A DNA stretch of 64,000 nucleotides from Dastarcus helophoroides (taxonomy: Eukaryota > Arthropoda > Insecta > Coleoptera > Bothrideridae): positions 30,239,578 through 30,303,577 of the forward strand of contig CM053328.1 of the NCBI GenBank assembly GCA_028583605.1, written 5' to 3'. Below are positions 34,076 to 45,888 of the stretch, one piece after another. A program made the translations under genes and the position numbers. Every line of letters starts with the position of its first letter. Positions within the stretch are counted from its first letter, which is position 1. A model generated the notes under the pieces. That model was not told where the DNA came from. It did not search any database and was given only the letters and a program-made list of their open reading frames with translations.

Positions 34076-34215
34076 CTAATGCACAGACCAATAGGGTTGA
34101 GCGTTTATCAAATTCAAAGCTTAGAAACCAAAGACCGGTTTCGCTCGTATTAGATCTCGTCAGTTTGGTATATCCAGCCCAAATGCTGACAAATGCTCCG
34201 GTAAGTATGTACTAT
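34076..34215. repeat. Left copy of a 140-bp inverted segment with hammerhead-like core
   Basis: It pairs with 35455-35600 in inverted orientation over GCAC(A/G)GACCAATAGG, CAGTTTGGT(A/G)TATCC and ATGCTGACAAATG(C/T)TCCGG. The minus strand at 34163-34138 has CTGACGA, a hairpin GATC...GAGC, then GAAAC. Confidence 0.65.
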
Positions 34216-34426
34216 AGATTCAATCGACATCCTCCATGTGACTACCACCTATTAATTCAAAGAAGAAACTGGGGACAATTCCAACAAGAGATGGGCTGCA
34301 TACTGCTATTATCCTTACTGTCTATTTGCATACGATACTTGTTGGAGTTGTCCGCAGATTCTTCTATGAGCCAATCGTTGGCGGTACTTAGGAATCACAA
34401 AAAGGATATTTGTTGATTCTATAGTA

Positions 34427-35447
34427 TACAGGGTCCACCATTAGTGCGTGGACGGAGAATAGCTCCTAAGCCTGAGAAGATATCAAAATAAAATTTTACC
34501 CAGTGACGTACGTATACTTGGAGTACATTTTAAAATTATTTTCATTTTATTGTACCAATCATATATAGAGTGTTGATATAAACTTTTTTTTTTAAATAGA
34601 ACACCCAATTTTTTTACATATTTGGATAGCCCTATAAAATCCAGCAAAATAATATAGAATTTATGGGGATTTTGATTGGTCGTTTTTCTAATGAAGGGTC
34701 CAAAATCAGGAGATAGGACTCCGATGCAGTCATTTGTAAACACTCAGTGTGATGTAGTGTTAACCAATTTGCAACAACATTAATCATTATTCTTCATGGT
34801 GAACTCTTATTGACCGGAAATATTATGTTTATTAATTTTATTTAACATTTCTACGGCTCAGTTTTTGGAAATATTTAAATTTTTATTGTTTGTTGACAAT
34901 ATTCTAAACAGTTTTTGCAATATGACTACTGATATTTAATCTCTTATTTTGTCAACTGTCATGAGGTGACGTTTTAAATAAATTTAAATATCACGTAGTC
35001 ATATTGCAAAAACTGCTTAGAATATTATCGACAAACAATAAAAATTTAAATATTTCCAAACTGAGCCGAAGAAATGTTAAAATGTTAAATAAAATTAATA
35101 AACATAACATTAATCATTGATAGCTTTTAAGTTTCCATAAACCATAAACATGTCTTATATTACTTAGTTATGCAGAGTAATGGAGGTTTGCAAATCCAAA
35201 AATTACTAAAAAATCATATATTATTTTGCTGCCTTTTCATAAGGCTATTTAAAAAGGTAAAATATAGACTGTTCTATTTAAAAAAAGTAAGTTTATATTA
35301 ACACTCTGTATATGATTGGTGCAATAAAATAAAAATAATTTTAAAATGTGCTCCTTATAGATGAAAACCACTGGACAAAATTTCATTTTGATATCTTTTC
35401 AGGCTTAGGAGCTATCCTCCGTCCACCCACTAATGGAGGATCCTGTA
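34427..35447. mobile_element. Near-perfect foldback (hairpin) element, TA target duplication
   Basis: The element is 1021 bp. The left end is TACAGGGTCCACCATTAGTG and the right end, on the minus strand, is TACAGGATCCTCCATTAGTG. Both are flanked by TA (34425-34426 and 35448-35449). The arms pair almost to the centre near 34950; paired landmarks include CCTAAGCCTGA(G/A)AAGATATC, TTTAAAATTATTTT, CAATCATATA(T/C)AGAGTGTT, CAGCAAAATAATATA, AATATTTAAATTTTTATTG and TTTTTGCAATATGACTAC. The left arm has about 90 bases unmatched. No coding capacity; the size, TA site and ends suggest a Tc1/mariner-mobilised MITE. Confidence 0.8.
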
Positions 35448-35454
35448 TATATAC

Positions 35455-35600
35455 TTGCCGGAACATTTGTCAGCATTCGAGTTGGATACACCAAACTGAT
35501 GAGATCTAATAAGATCGGAACCAGTCGTTGGTTTTCAAACTCTAAACCTGATAAATGTTCAAGCCTATTGGTCCGTGCATTTAGATTATAGTCTTCTGGG
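35455..35600. repeat. Right copy of the 140-bp inverted segment with hammerhead-like core
   Basis: The inverted partner of 34076-34215. The plus strand at 35496-35521 has CTGATGA, a perfect 4-bp hairpin GATC TAATAA GATC, then GGAAC in place of GAAAC. Confidence 0.65.
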
Positions 35601-35759
35601 GCTTCCCTAGAGAGCAACCACTTCGCTAAGTGTTTGTGGCTCAACTGTTGATAGTTCAGATACTTTTGATCCACTATACACTCTTAGGGGACTGCATACT
35701 CTAATCTAGGTTCCATTCTACTTGCATCGGTAACCAAAATTTTTTTGAATTGGAAAAAT
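35601..35759. other. Unassigned spacer
   Basis: It lies between the inverted segment and the resumption of the minisatellite. The minus-strand frame covering it (35405-35674) shows no known domain. Confidence 0.4.
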
Positions 35760-36450
35760 TATCTGTAAAAATTTAAGATGACAATTTTTTTAAGGACTTT
35801 TCTTCCTTCAGGAACAATTTTTATCTCCGCAACGACTCTTATGAGTTTTGATGAAACTTGGTGACAGGGAATATTTGGGTCAAGAACATGATCTAGGTAG
35901 ATGCAATCTAGCAATTTTAGTAAAAATTCGAGGTCACCATTATTATGGACATCTTCCTGATTGAGAAACAAACTTTTATCTCCGAAAAGTTTCTATCGAT
36001 TTCGATGAAACTCTTGAAACTAAGGATTTTTTGGTTCAAGAAAACGATCTATATAAGTTCAGGCTCACCATTTTTTAGGGGCATCTTCCTCCTTCAGGAA
36101 CAATTATTATGTCCGAAACGACTATAAATGACGATGAACTTGGTAACTAGGACATTTTTGGATGAGAAAAATGATCTAGATATCGAAGCAATTTTAGAAA
36201 AAATTCGGATCCTTACTTATTAGGAACATCTTCGTCCTTGCGGAACAATTTGTTCTATCTGAAACGGTTCTGTCGATTTCCAGGGAGAGGAGCACTATTT
36301 TTAGGGATGTTTTTCTTCTTCGGGAAAAATTCAAACTCAAACTTCGATGAAACTTGACAACTAGAAGATTTTTGGGTGATAAGTGCTATTTTAGTAAAAT
36401 TTCGATGTCACCATCTTTTAGGGACCTCTTACTCGTTGAGGACAGGATAA
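35760..36450 (+). repeat. Minisatellite, right block (about five copies)
   Basis: Same unit and orientation as 33590-34075, for example CCTTCAGGAACAAT, GAAACTTGGT, GATCTAGGTAGATGCAA and CACCATTTTTTAGGG. The right block degrades towards 36450. Confidence 0.7.
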
Positions 36451-38058
36451 AGATAAGAAATCTTTAGCGTAAGGAAAAAAGACCTATTGAAATTTTTAGA
36501 ACAAAATGACACTTCGAGAAAAGTTACATTTATAAAACGAACAGAAAGAGATACATAGCAGGCGAGCCAATCACAACAAATCCAGTTTGCTACTTTCCCC
36601 CTTGAGGCTCTCTATTCTGGACGCTTGCAAGATTCCAAAAGAATTTTAATTTGTGCCTATTTTATGTTTCCTTCACTACAGTGGCTATAATATACTTTTC
36701 AAAACGCATTTCACTTTATTCACAATCCCGTTTGTTATTTTTTCGAACATAAAAATAACAAAGCAAATAAGCAAAGAAAAACAAAATATATCTGGCAATA
36801 AATGCCCCCCTTAGCGTAATCCTTTTAAAAAAATGCACTAGAAATATTCTAAAAATAATAAATAGCATAAGAATTAGGGTTTCTAGGTTTCTAACAGCAA
36901 AACGGGATATTGATCAAAGGGAGGGAGATGGGGGTGTCCGATAACAATAAAAAATGCCCCAAAATAATTTTTGACGACCAAAAATAAAAAACAGGCATAA
37001 TTTTAGTATTTGCCAATAATTTTTTACGGTTAAAAAAGTTATCCCAAAAATAAATTGTCGACTAAAGAAAGATATAATGCCCTTGAATTCTCAAAAATGA
37101 TTATTTTTTGCGTCCTCCTGGGCAAATATTTTAAAATTGTGAAATTTAACAGAACATACTATAATTATGACAATAAATTGAACACAACTTTAAAGAAATA
37201 TAGGTTATTATTGTACGTGTAAATTTAACTTTACAATGCGATGAAACGTTAATAAAATATAATAAAAAAAAAGTGTACAAAAACAAGTGCTGATGTAAAT
37301 ATGAACAATTTTGTAACACTATTTGTATTAAGCGGAATTTTTGAGGCCTACACACGCTGCGCTTGTTTTGAGCAGGAAGCAATTGGTATGCGTTAATGGA
37401 GTTAGATGCTCATTAGCACTAAATTATTAATTAGTAGTAAATATTAATTAATAGTAAATTTTGATTATAGTTTCAATAATTTTAAAGACAATTAAAATTT
37501 TCTGGACAAAGACAAATTAACACTTATAAACAAAATGTCGCACTAAACTGTGAAAGAATAAATTGCAATATCTGATAGTAATAAATTTGAAAGCGATGCC
37601 CAAAATCAATAAAATCGAAAAAAAGGAAAAAAAGAACAGGAAAAGGAAATGTTGTAAAATAAAACTACAAAAATAAATCTACTTATCATGTTATTTAAAT
37701 GTTTAAAAAATTAACAAAGTGAATTAGAGGTAGGGCAACAATAAATAACAAAATATGTCAACATAAAATGCAAAAAATAAAAACAGAATCAAGGGAAATT
37801 TGTGATCAGTGGTAAAACGCTGAACAAAACAATCCTCAGTTAATACACTTGGTATCATAAATATTAAATTACATTAAATATGTGAAAAAGTTGCTTTCTT
37901 AAAATGTATTGACAATTATGACAGATTATAAAACATACTTTAAAATAAATAAAATTTAAGATAGTAATTGCTCTACCAAGAAAAGCCATAAATAAAATCA
38001 ATTTCGTACAAATATTTCTACACCTTATGCATAATATACCCATAATTTATAACAATAA
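36451..38058. other. 3' flank of the PUL-like gene; no second gene seen
   Basis: A-rich, non-tandem sequence that follows the minus-strand stop codon, so it holds the 3' UTR. I found no canonical minus-strand AATAAA within 1 kb; TATAAA-like words occur just after the stop and a minus-strand AATAAA at about 36714. The frame at 37146-37382 is low-complexity. Confidence 0.4.
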
Positions 38059-38292
38059 TTATTTCAATTTTAGACAAATCTGTTCAATCAATTCATCATT
38101 CCTTTGGCTGCTTCCTTTGAATGTTCTTGGATCAGGACCAATCATTTGGATTAACTGAGGTACCTCCTGACTAGAAATTTGGGTAAAGTTGGCTAGAGCT
38201 TTCAAACAACGGTACAGCTGTTCTTCTGATGGTTTAGAATTGAAATATTGCAACAATGCCATTGTCAACTCCACAGCAACATCATCGAAGAC
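38059..38292 (-). CDS. PUL-domain-like protein, last coding exon (exon 6 of those seen)
   Basis: The acceptor CCTGTTGTAG precedes 38292, phase 0. The exon codes VFDDVAVELTMALLQYF, then EEQLYRCLKALANFT, VPQLIQMIG, and ends EQICLKLK with stop TAA at 38061-38059 (77 residues). The pattern '(Y/F)R.LxALxxx...VxxLxxxxGxDPxxx' and the terminal helix resemble the C-terminal end of the PUL domain of PLAA/Doa1, an armadillo-like helical domain that binds the C-terminal tail of the AAA ATPase p97/Cdc48. It joins in frame to exon 5 (…NLACKE | VFDDVAVE). The intron between is 6.7 kb. PUL is inference from helical pattern; the exon itself is well supported by splice sites, frame and codon use. Confidence 0.75.
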   Translation of the reverse strand, partial: VFDDVAVELTMALLQYFNSKPSEEQLYRCLKALANFTQISSQEVPQLIQMIGPDPRTFKGSSQRNDELIEQICLKLK

Positions 38293-39894
38293 CTACAACA
38301 GGTTTACTGTTTAAAAAAAGAGGGAAACAGTAGCTAACAATAGATGAGATGAAAAATTAAATTAAAACGTAATAATATTTACAGAAAATATCCAAGACGA
38401 TTTACATAGCAGTAAGATCTTCATGAATCCGAAATACAAATCAATATAAATATTCAATTAAATAGTTAACTTTGTACATCATTCATTTATTCTGAATTGC
38501 CATAAAATTAGGTAAATTGGCAACTACTGTAGATTAAAACTGTGCTAAAAGATGTTCGGTCTTCCTTCATTATGCAGATAAATTTGAATCCTAGTCTGGT
38601 GAACTTTGGATACAATTTCGGATTTATTACTGCACACGCCATACTATCGCACATGATAATTGTTTCAACTGGAAAATTTAAGATTTTTTTTATAAATTTT
38701 GACATTTTTTTTCAATTAGCAGCTTTTTCTGGAACGTTTAAATTTAATTTTTGTAAAATTTCGATTTTATAATCTACATATTTTATCAAGACATTGACAT
38801 TTTTTTCCATAAAAGAAATTTGATTTTTTTTTCATAATTTCATTTCTTTTTCTCAAATTTCCCAATTTGAACTTGAAATGTTTACATTCTAAGTGTTTTA
38901 TCAAATTTTCAGTTTTATTTCAAAATTTTAAATTTAGTATTAATAGTCTTGGGGTTTTTCCAAAATTCAAGTAACTGAAAATTTGACTTTCCACAGAGTT
39001 GCCCCTTTTATATCAAAAGTTTTAATATTTTTTTTTAAAGAAATTTCGTTAACTTCATTAGGATGACCAGAAAATTTTAAATTGAGAAAGAACATTTTCG
39101 CAATTTCGAGATTTTGTGAGTAGTGGAATTTCGTTTAACTCATCATAATACGTATAAATAGTAAAATGAAGCTAAATGTACAAAATTTGTGACTAGAAAA
39201 AAAGTCACCCACTGAAAGAAAAAGAGAAAATTTTTGGTCACCCTAACTGCAACATTTTCTTTGTTATGTCAACGTGTTTTCAGTTTAAATTGAGGACTTG
39301 AGTTGAAATTGAGGTTATATTGGTATTTTGTTAATAGAGGTAACGTTAAACAAGGTATGATTGAATCCAAAAAAAAAAAAGAATGTAAAAGAAAAGCAAA
39401 TTGTCAGAGACATAATCTTCAAATGGTGAAATTTTGAAAATGAAAAGCAAAAGTATCAATAATAATTTCGCAACTGGTTTAAGTCAAGTTAGTTAGTAGC
39501 AGAGAGCAGAACGATTTGGTTAGCTTTTATGTATTTTTGCAAAAACATCAATGACGCTATTAGTCACAGTGAATTTCATACATAGGAAATTGCTCATTGT
39601 AAGGCAGCACAGTGCAGAAAAAGCTCGAGTTTTAAAGTTTAAAACCTTAATGTTATAAAAATGTGTTAACTGGAAATAAAATTCAAAATTTCGAAAAAAA
39701 TTCGTATGTTATATTGAATTTCGAATAAAAAAGTCGAAATTGCGTAAATAAAATCTTGAAATTATAAAAAACTCTTCTCAAAAGTCGGAGAAAAAAGTTG
39801 ATATTCCAAGAACATATTTTCAGAATTATGGTTTAAATTCTAAAATATATTTTCATACATAATCCCAAATTCTATATTTTATAGTTCCAATTTT

Positions 39895-40090
39895 GATATA
39901 CAAATCTTGTCCCCTGAAACCAAGAAACGTGTTTCGATAGCCAAACTATCATCTTCAGAGAGATACTGTATGCAACGCGTTAGAGTAACTGCTGTATTTT
40001 TAAATCTTTCTTGGTTTCAGGGGACCAAATTTGTATATCAATTTTTGAGGTTAACCAAGGATAAGCCCGTTCCACCAAAAAAAGTTCCAA
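39895..40090. repeat. Hairpin-family repeat copy with hammerhead-like core
   Basis: Left arm CTTGTCCCCTGAAACCAAG and right arm CTTGGTTTCAGGGGACCAAA are inverted. The core lies between: the minus strand at 39958-39931 reads CTGAAGA, hairpin TGATAG TTTGG CTATC, GAAAC. The right part ends CCGTTCCACCAAAA as in the other copies. Confidence 0.7.
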
Positions 40091-43000
40091 TTTTAAGAAA
40101 ATAAAATTTGAAGAAAAATGTCGAAAAAAGTTTGACAATAAATATCTTAATAATCTTGCAAATATTATTATTTTTTAGAAATATTGGTTTTTATTTAAAA
40201 GTTGAAATTAAAAAATAAAATTCACAATTTAACTCTGTGAAAAATCAAAAATTCAAGCTTTCTTTACCAAAGTTTTAATAAAGAATTAAACAGATTTATT
40301 AAGTTATTTTCAGTTTTTTCTCGAGACTTCCATTTTTTTTTAATCTCATTGTTTTGCCTTTTTTTCAAATTTTAGTTTAAACGTCGAAATTTTAGGAAAT
40401 AAGTTAAACATTTTGAGATTTCGACATTTTTTTGAAATGTTGACTTCAAAGCCGAATTTTTCAAAAAAATTCCAAATTTTCAGCAGACATCGAAATTTTT
40501 TATCATTTCTTTTAAAAAGTTAAAAATTGCAAAAAAATATGAAAGTGGAAATTTTGAGAAAAAGTTGAAATTCGAAAATTTCGAATTTTTTAAAGTCCAA
40601 ATTTCAAAAAGGTCCAAATTTTTCAGTCAATATTGGAAAAAAGTTGAAATTTCCACAAAAAGTTGAAATCTGGAAAAAATTGACTTTTTCAGAAAATAGT
40701 TAAAATCGTAGGAAAAAGATCTAAATTGTAGAAACAACCAAATTTTCCAAAAAGCCGAAATATTCAATATAATTAAAAATTTTGAGAAATTTTTAAAGTC
40801 AAAATCTTAGACAAAATCGAAATTTTTAATTAAAAAGTCGACATTATGAGAAAATGTCTAAATTTTTAAAAAAGTCGCAATTTCCAGTAATAAATCGAAA
40901 TTTAAAAAAGTCGAAATTTAAAAATAAATTCAACGTGAATTTTTCAAAAAAGTTAAAAATTACAAGGAAATCTAAATTTCAAGAACAATTTGAAATTTGA
41001 AGAGAAAATTGAAATTTTGAGGAAAAGTCGATTTTTTGAGAAATTCTATTTTTTCGAAAACAGACCTAATTTACAAAAAAATATTTTTTGAAATACTTTA
41101 AAATTCCAGAAAAAGTTGAATTTTATAAAAACTTAGAACATGTTTAAAAAGTGGTCAAAACATCACGAAAAAAAACTAGATATTGGAAAAATCAAATTCT
41201 TAAAAAAGTCGATATTTTAAATATAAGTAAAAATTTTGAACAGAAGTGCAAATTGTATAAAAAAAAAGTCAAAATATTTTAAGCATTTTAAATTTTCGTA
41301 AAAATTTTCGGTTAAGAGTTTAAAAAAAAAACGGATATTTTGGATTGTTTTAATTTTCTTGGTCTTAATTTTCAAGAAAGTCGAGATTTTCAGTAAAAAG
41401 TTGTCAAAAACATCTATTTTTTTATATTTTTAAGAAAAAGTTGATTGAAGCAGAATTTTTCAAATAAATGGGTCAAATTTTCAACAAAAAGTAATTAAAA
41501 AAAAAAAATAAAACACAAAAAGTAGAATTTAGAGAAAAAGTCGGAAAGTAAAAAAATATTTTTTGAAACGAATACAAATTTTCGATCATAATCTTAATAA
41601 AAAGATCAATTTTGTTATCTGAATTTGTAAAAAAGTCGAAATTCTTAGAAAAAGACAAAATTTTCAGAATATTCGAAATGTTCAAAAAAAAATGTTTGTG
41701 ATTTTTTTAAAAATAGTCAACATTTTCAAAGAAACCAAATTTTCCGGAAAAAAATTCAAATTATTAGTCAGAATTTCAAGAAAAGGCCTAAATTGACCTA
41801 AAGTGTCAACTTTATTATATGAATTTGCAAACGAATCGAAATTTAAAAAAAAAGGTGAAAATTTTCAGAATATTCGTTTTCAAAGAAAATGTTTGTAATT
41901 TTTTGAAATATAGTCAAAATTTTCAAAAAAGCCGAATTTTTCAAAAAAATTCCAAATTTTCGGTAGAGATCGAAATTTTTCAAAAAAAGTCAAAATTTAC
42001 AAAAAAAAAGTCAAAATTTCTATATGAAAGACGAAATTTTGAGAAATAAAATTATTAAATTTCAAGAAAACCGAAATATTTGGACAAAAGTCAATAAATT
42101 ATCATAAAATCACAATTTTCAGAATTATATTTTTTTAAAAACAACACAATTTTCAAAAGTATAACTTTTATAAAAACCTTTTTGCAATTTTCTTTTTAAA
42201 AAGATTGACATTTTCAATGAATTTCAATTTGGAGAAATGAATTATTTTTTAAATGTCAAAGTTAAGCTACTGATTAAAAGTTGAATTTAAAAAAGAAAGA
42301 TGGAATTTTATTTAAAAAAATCGAAATTTTTAAAAAGTTAAGCTCTTCAAAAAGGTTAAAATTTCGAGAAAAAATTTTAAGAAAAAGACAAAATTTTGAA
42401 AAAAGAAAATTTTGAAAACGGTAAAATTTTGAAATGTCTAAATTTTTCAAGAGTCGAAATTTTTAAAAAGTGGGCATTTTCGAAAACAATTGACGCATAA
42501 AAAAAGACGAAATTTTCAAAAACAGTACTAATTTTGAAAAAAATCAATATTTTGAAAAAAGTTGAAATTTTTAAAAAGAACACAATTTTGACAAGAAATC
42601 AAACTTGTGCAAAAAGTTCAAATTTTTAAATAAAATCGCAATTTTAAAAAATTCAACTCTTCCAAATATTTGACATATCAAAAATTTTTATTGTCAACTT
42701 TTAGACGAAATCTGAAATTATCAAAAAGCAAGTTTTGAAAAATGTCGACATTTTCAAAAAGCAAAATCCTGAAAAGTCAAATAGTTAAAAGTCAAACATT
42801 CAAAAAAACTAATATTTTGGAAAGAGCCTCAATTTTGATAAAAAAGTTGAAATTTTGAAATGGAGTCTTTGGATTGGATTTTGCGAAAAATCATATCTTC
42901 ATAAAACGCCAAAAAACTAAAAAAAAAACTCCACATTATCAAAAATTTTTAATGATAAGTTTTCAAAGAATTCTTAAATTCTCGAAAAGTGAAAGTTTTG

Positions 43001-43799
43001 AAAAATGTTAAAATTTTGATAAAAAAGTTAAAATTTTGAAATTAAGTCCAAATTTGGCGAAAAATTCACATCTTTACAAAAAGCTAAGAACCTCGACGTT
43101 ATCAATAATTGTTATAGTCTGGTTTTCAAAGAAATCTAAAATTCCTGAAAAGCAAAGAAATTTAAAAGGCAAAATTTTGAAAAGTTAAAATTTGGAAAGA
43201 TCAGAGAATCAAAATTTTGAAAAAAAGTCGAAATTTTATAAAAAAGTAGAAATTTTGAAATGAAATCGAATATCTTCATAAAAAGCCAACATTAAAGAAA
43301 CGTTAAAATTTTGAATAATCTTGTTGTATTTATTTTTTACGTCGTTTGAATTTTAATATAGTTTTAAGTGTTTTTCAGTGTTGAGTCCCAAACAGCGATT
43401 GACAAACCAAGATCCAACGCAATCGCTGTTTGCGGCAATCTAAAACAGATTGCCATTCCTTAATAGAAGGTACTGAAATTTAGGATTGTGAAAGGAGTGA
43501 CCGGCGAAGAAAAAGCCAATAAACTGAATAAAAAAAATATGAATACTTCGCAAATAAATTACAGAGAATATATTAAAGAAAAAATGGAAAAATCATAGAA
43601 ATGAGAATTTTAAAAAAAGGAAATTTTGAAAAAATGTCGAAATTAAAAAAAATCGATTCATTTAACAAGTTAAAGATAGTAGTGGCCGTGGTAATACTGA
43701 GTAAGGTCAGATAATATACCAGCAAATTTATCTCATAATTTTAATCAACAAAATTGAAGTGTATATCTTTTTGGAAACCTTGATCTTTTAAGAAAATGT

Positions 43800-44217
43800 T
43801 TACATTTTTTTTAAATTTCAACTTTTTTAAAAAATACTGAACTTTGCTTCAAAATTTCATCTATGAAACATTAACTATGAAACATTTTTTAAAAAGTCTC
43901 CATTTTTTTATAATTCTCAAATCTTTTGAATGTATCGACCTTTTCAAAGTTTTGATTTTGGTGGAACGGACTGATCCTTGGTTATCTTAAAAAATTGAAA
44001 TACAAATCTTGTCCCCTGAATCCAAGAAGGATTAAAAAACACAACAAAAGTTGCTCTAATGCGTTTCAATAACCAAGCTATCATCTTCAGACGGATACGC
44101 TATCGAAACGCGTTAGAGCAACCTTTGTTGTGTTTTTTAATCTTTCTTGGTTTCAGGAGACAAGATTTGTATTTCAATTTTTAAAGATAAACCAAGGACC
44201 AGTCCGTTCCACCAAAA
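43800..44217. repeat. Dispersed repeat with 260-bp palindrome (43957-44217)
   Basis: The palindrome runs from TTTTGGTGGAACGGACTGATCC to its complement ending GTCCGTTCCACCAAAA. Both arms contain CCTTGGTTATCTTT-like, CTTGTC(C/T)CCTGAA, AAAAAACACAACAAAxGTTGCTCTAA and GCGTTTCxATA words. The centre near 44085 has the hammerhead-like core on the minus strand (44090-44062). The unpaired part 43800-43956 is shared with 20800-20960 and, inverted, with 48180-48330. Confidence 0.75.
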
Positions 44218-44979
44218 TTAATCCGCCAAAAAGGTTATCGCCGGAATTAACAAAATTATTTCAAATAACATCCTAAATTAACCGAAACATTTATATCGGT
44301 TTCGGTTACCGATGCGGATATTTTTTTATTGCGCATAACCGACAGTTTCGGTTACGCTTACGGAGCTCCCCATAAGATCCCTAGTTTACATAAATGTTCA
44401 GTAAATCATCTAATGTAGGCGGTTTCACATGGGATCTACAATCAACATTTAGCACGGTGGCCTTTAAACGTTAGTCTGTAATCTGTAGTCTGTAATCTGA
44501 AGTTCAATTCTCTGAGGAACAATTTCCAGTGTACAAAATCATGAACACAATTAATTAGAACAACGTTTATTACATAAAAGCTACCTTAGATAAACTGCCT
44601 CTGGGCAAAAGCTGACGAATCCGAAAATTTTTGAACATTTTCTGAAAATATAAGCTAAACAGAGTATTGCGTCTTGGACAAAAAATTAAGATTTAGTTAG
44701 TACAAACATAGAGCACAGAGGAAAATTAGATCAAGCAAAATGTTATGCTGTACTTGCAGCATCAAGAAATGTCGAATTATCAGCGAAGGAAAAAACAAGA
44801 CAAAAGTTCTCCCAGCGGCGTCCCTAGAGTAGGTATTCTATTTTAAGGAGTACTGACTCCCAAACACACGTTGTTTTAACGGTCAACAGCTTTTTAAAAG
44901 TCACACCAATTTACTTATTACTAAATGAAATGATATGTATGTATAGCAACACAAAATAGATACAGACCACAGTTTTTAC

Positions 44980-45168
44980 CTCCTTGCAGGCCAGGTTGTG
45001 AATAATTGCAGCGCCTCTTTCTTGCAAAACTGGCAAGTCACACAGAAGAGAATGAACAGCCACTTTGGTAGTGACCCTGATATTGCTAATCTGCTGATTG
45101 TTGTAGGACCATTCTGATATATACAAAAGCCACTCTGAAGAACTTAAGTTCTCGAACATATTTGTTAT
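44980..45168 (-). CDS. PUL-domain-like protein, exon 5 of those seen
   Basis: The acceptor TATTTCTTGCAG precedes ATAACAAAT at 45168 and the donor is GAG|GTAAAA after 44980, both phase 0, giving 63 residues. The protein reads ITNMFENLSSSEWLLYIS, then NIRVTTKVAVHSLL and ERGAAIIHNLACKE. Regularly spaced Leu/Ile/Val suggests paired helices of an armadillo-like fold, consistent with the middle of a PUL domain where PLAA has a similar 'ALATLxLN' helix. No membrane segment or signal. An intron of only 49 bp separates it from exon 4. Confidence 0.8.
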
Positions 45169-45217
45169 CTGCAAGAAATATTTGAAGAAATGTAACAAAA
45201 GGGTAGTTGAAGCTTAC

Positions 45218-45408
45218 AAATAGTGAAATGGCTTGCTGTTCCTCCACAGAGAGCCTGTCGATTTCATAAGCGTAATTCATCAAAACATGATCTTTCCTAT
45301 CTTGGTGCAGAAGTAAAATTACATCGTCTTTGAGGGCGGCAGCGGACAATATGTTGAATATCCTAACTTTGACCTCTGTCGAAAAAACGTTGTCGTGGAG
45401 CAGTCTTC
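45218..45408 (-). CDS. PUL-domain-like protein, exon 4 of those seen
   Basis: The acceptor ATGTAATTTCAG precedes GAAGACTGC at 45408. The donor is TTT|GTAAGC after 45218. The exon is 191 nt: two bases complete the Gly codon left by exon 3, then 63 codons. The protein reads RLLHDNVFSTEVKVRIFNIL, then AALKDDVILLLHQDRKDHVL and LSVEEQQAISLF. It is strongly helical and charged, with evenly spaced leucines. The frame is unbroken across both junctions, which supports the gene model. Confidence 0.8.
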
Positions 45409-45888
45409 CTGAAATTACATGTACTCTTCTTAGAATTCTATTATTTTGATTTTTTTTTATAGTTTATGATTTTTTTTTATTTTTAACCCTTATTAAAGGG
45501 GGTAATTGCTGGAAATAAACTATGAAAATTCCACAAAAAGTCGATAATTTTAAACTGTCCGGACCGGACATCGTCGGTAAATATCTATTTTACCAACCCA
45601 GTTATTGTCGACTCGTAAGCAAATAATTATTTTAATCTGAACTCATATCCAAAGCTACTACATGAGTACCATTAGTAACATTGACGTGACTGAATATTTA
45701 GGAATTTCTAGTTCCTAAAAAATTTAGTTTTTGTAAAAATACTCAGAAACTAAACATTGAGATTCGGTACACTTTGTTGATTTCCTTTTTCTTTTTTTCA
45801 ATTATTACAATCATGGGAGTAGGCAGGGGTTGACCAATTAATAAAAAATGGAAAAAACGTAATTTGCAGAAAATTTCTCGGCTGAATA

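Larger units (their letters stand above)
38293..44979 (-). other. Intron of the PUL-like gene, filled with repeats
   Basis: A 6687-bp intron, donor GTAAAA and acceptor TTGTAG on the minus strand. It holds AT-rich repeat (38700-39260 and 40100-43320, the latter in the A-rich GTCGAAATTTT orientation), two copies of the dispersed hairpin family (about 39895-40090 and 43957-44217) and plain sequence. No nested gene was found. Confidence 0.65.

Noticed and set aside
35405..35674. 89-codon minus-strand frame across the inverted segment
   Set aside because: No domain recognised; the inverted partner at 34165-34416 is not open in the same frame, so coding is unlikely.
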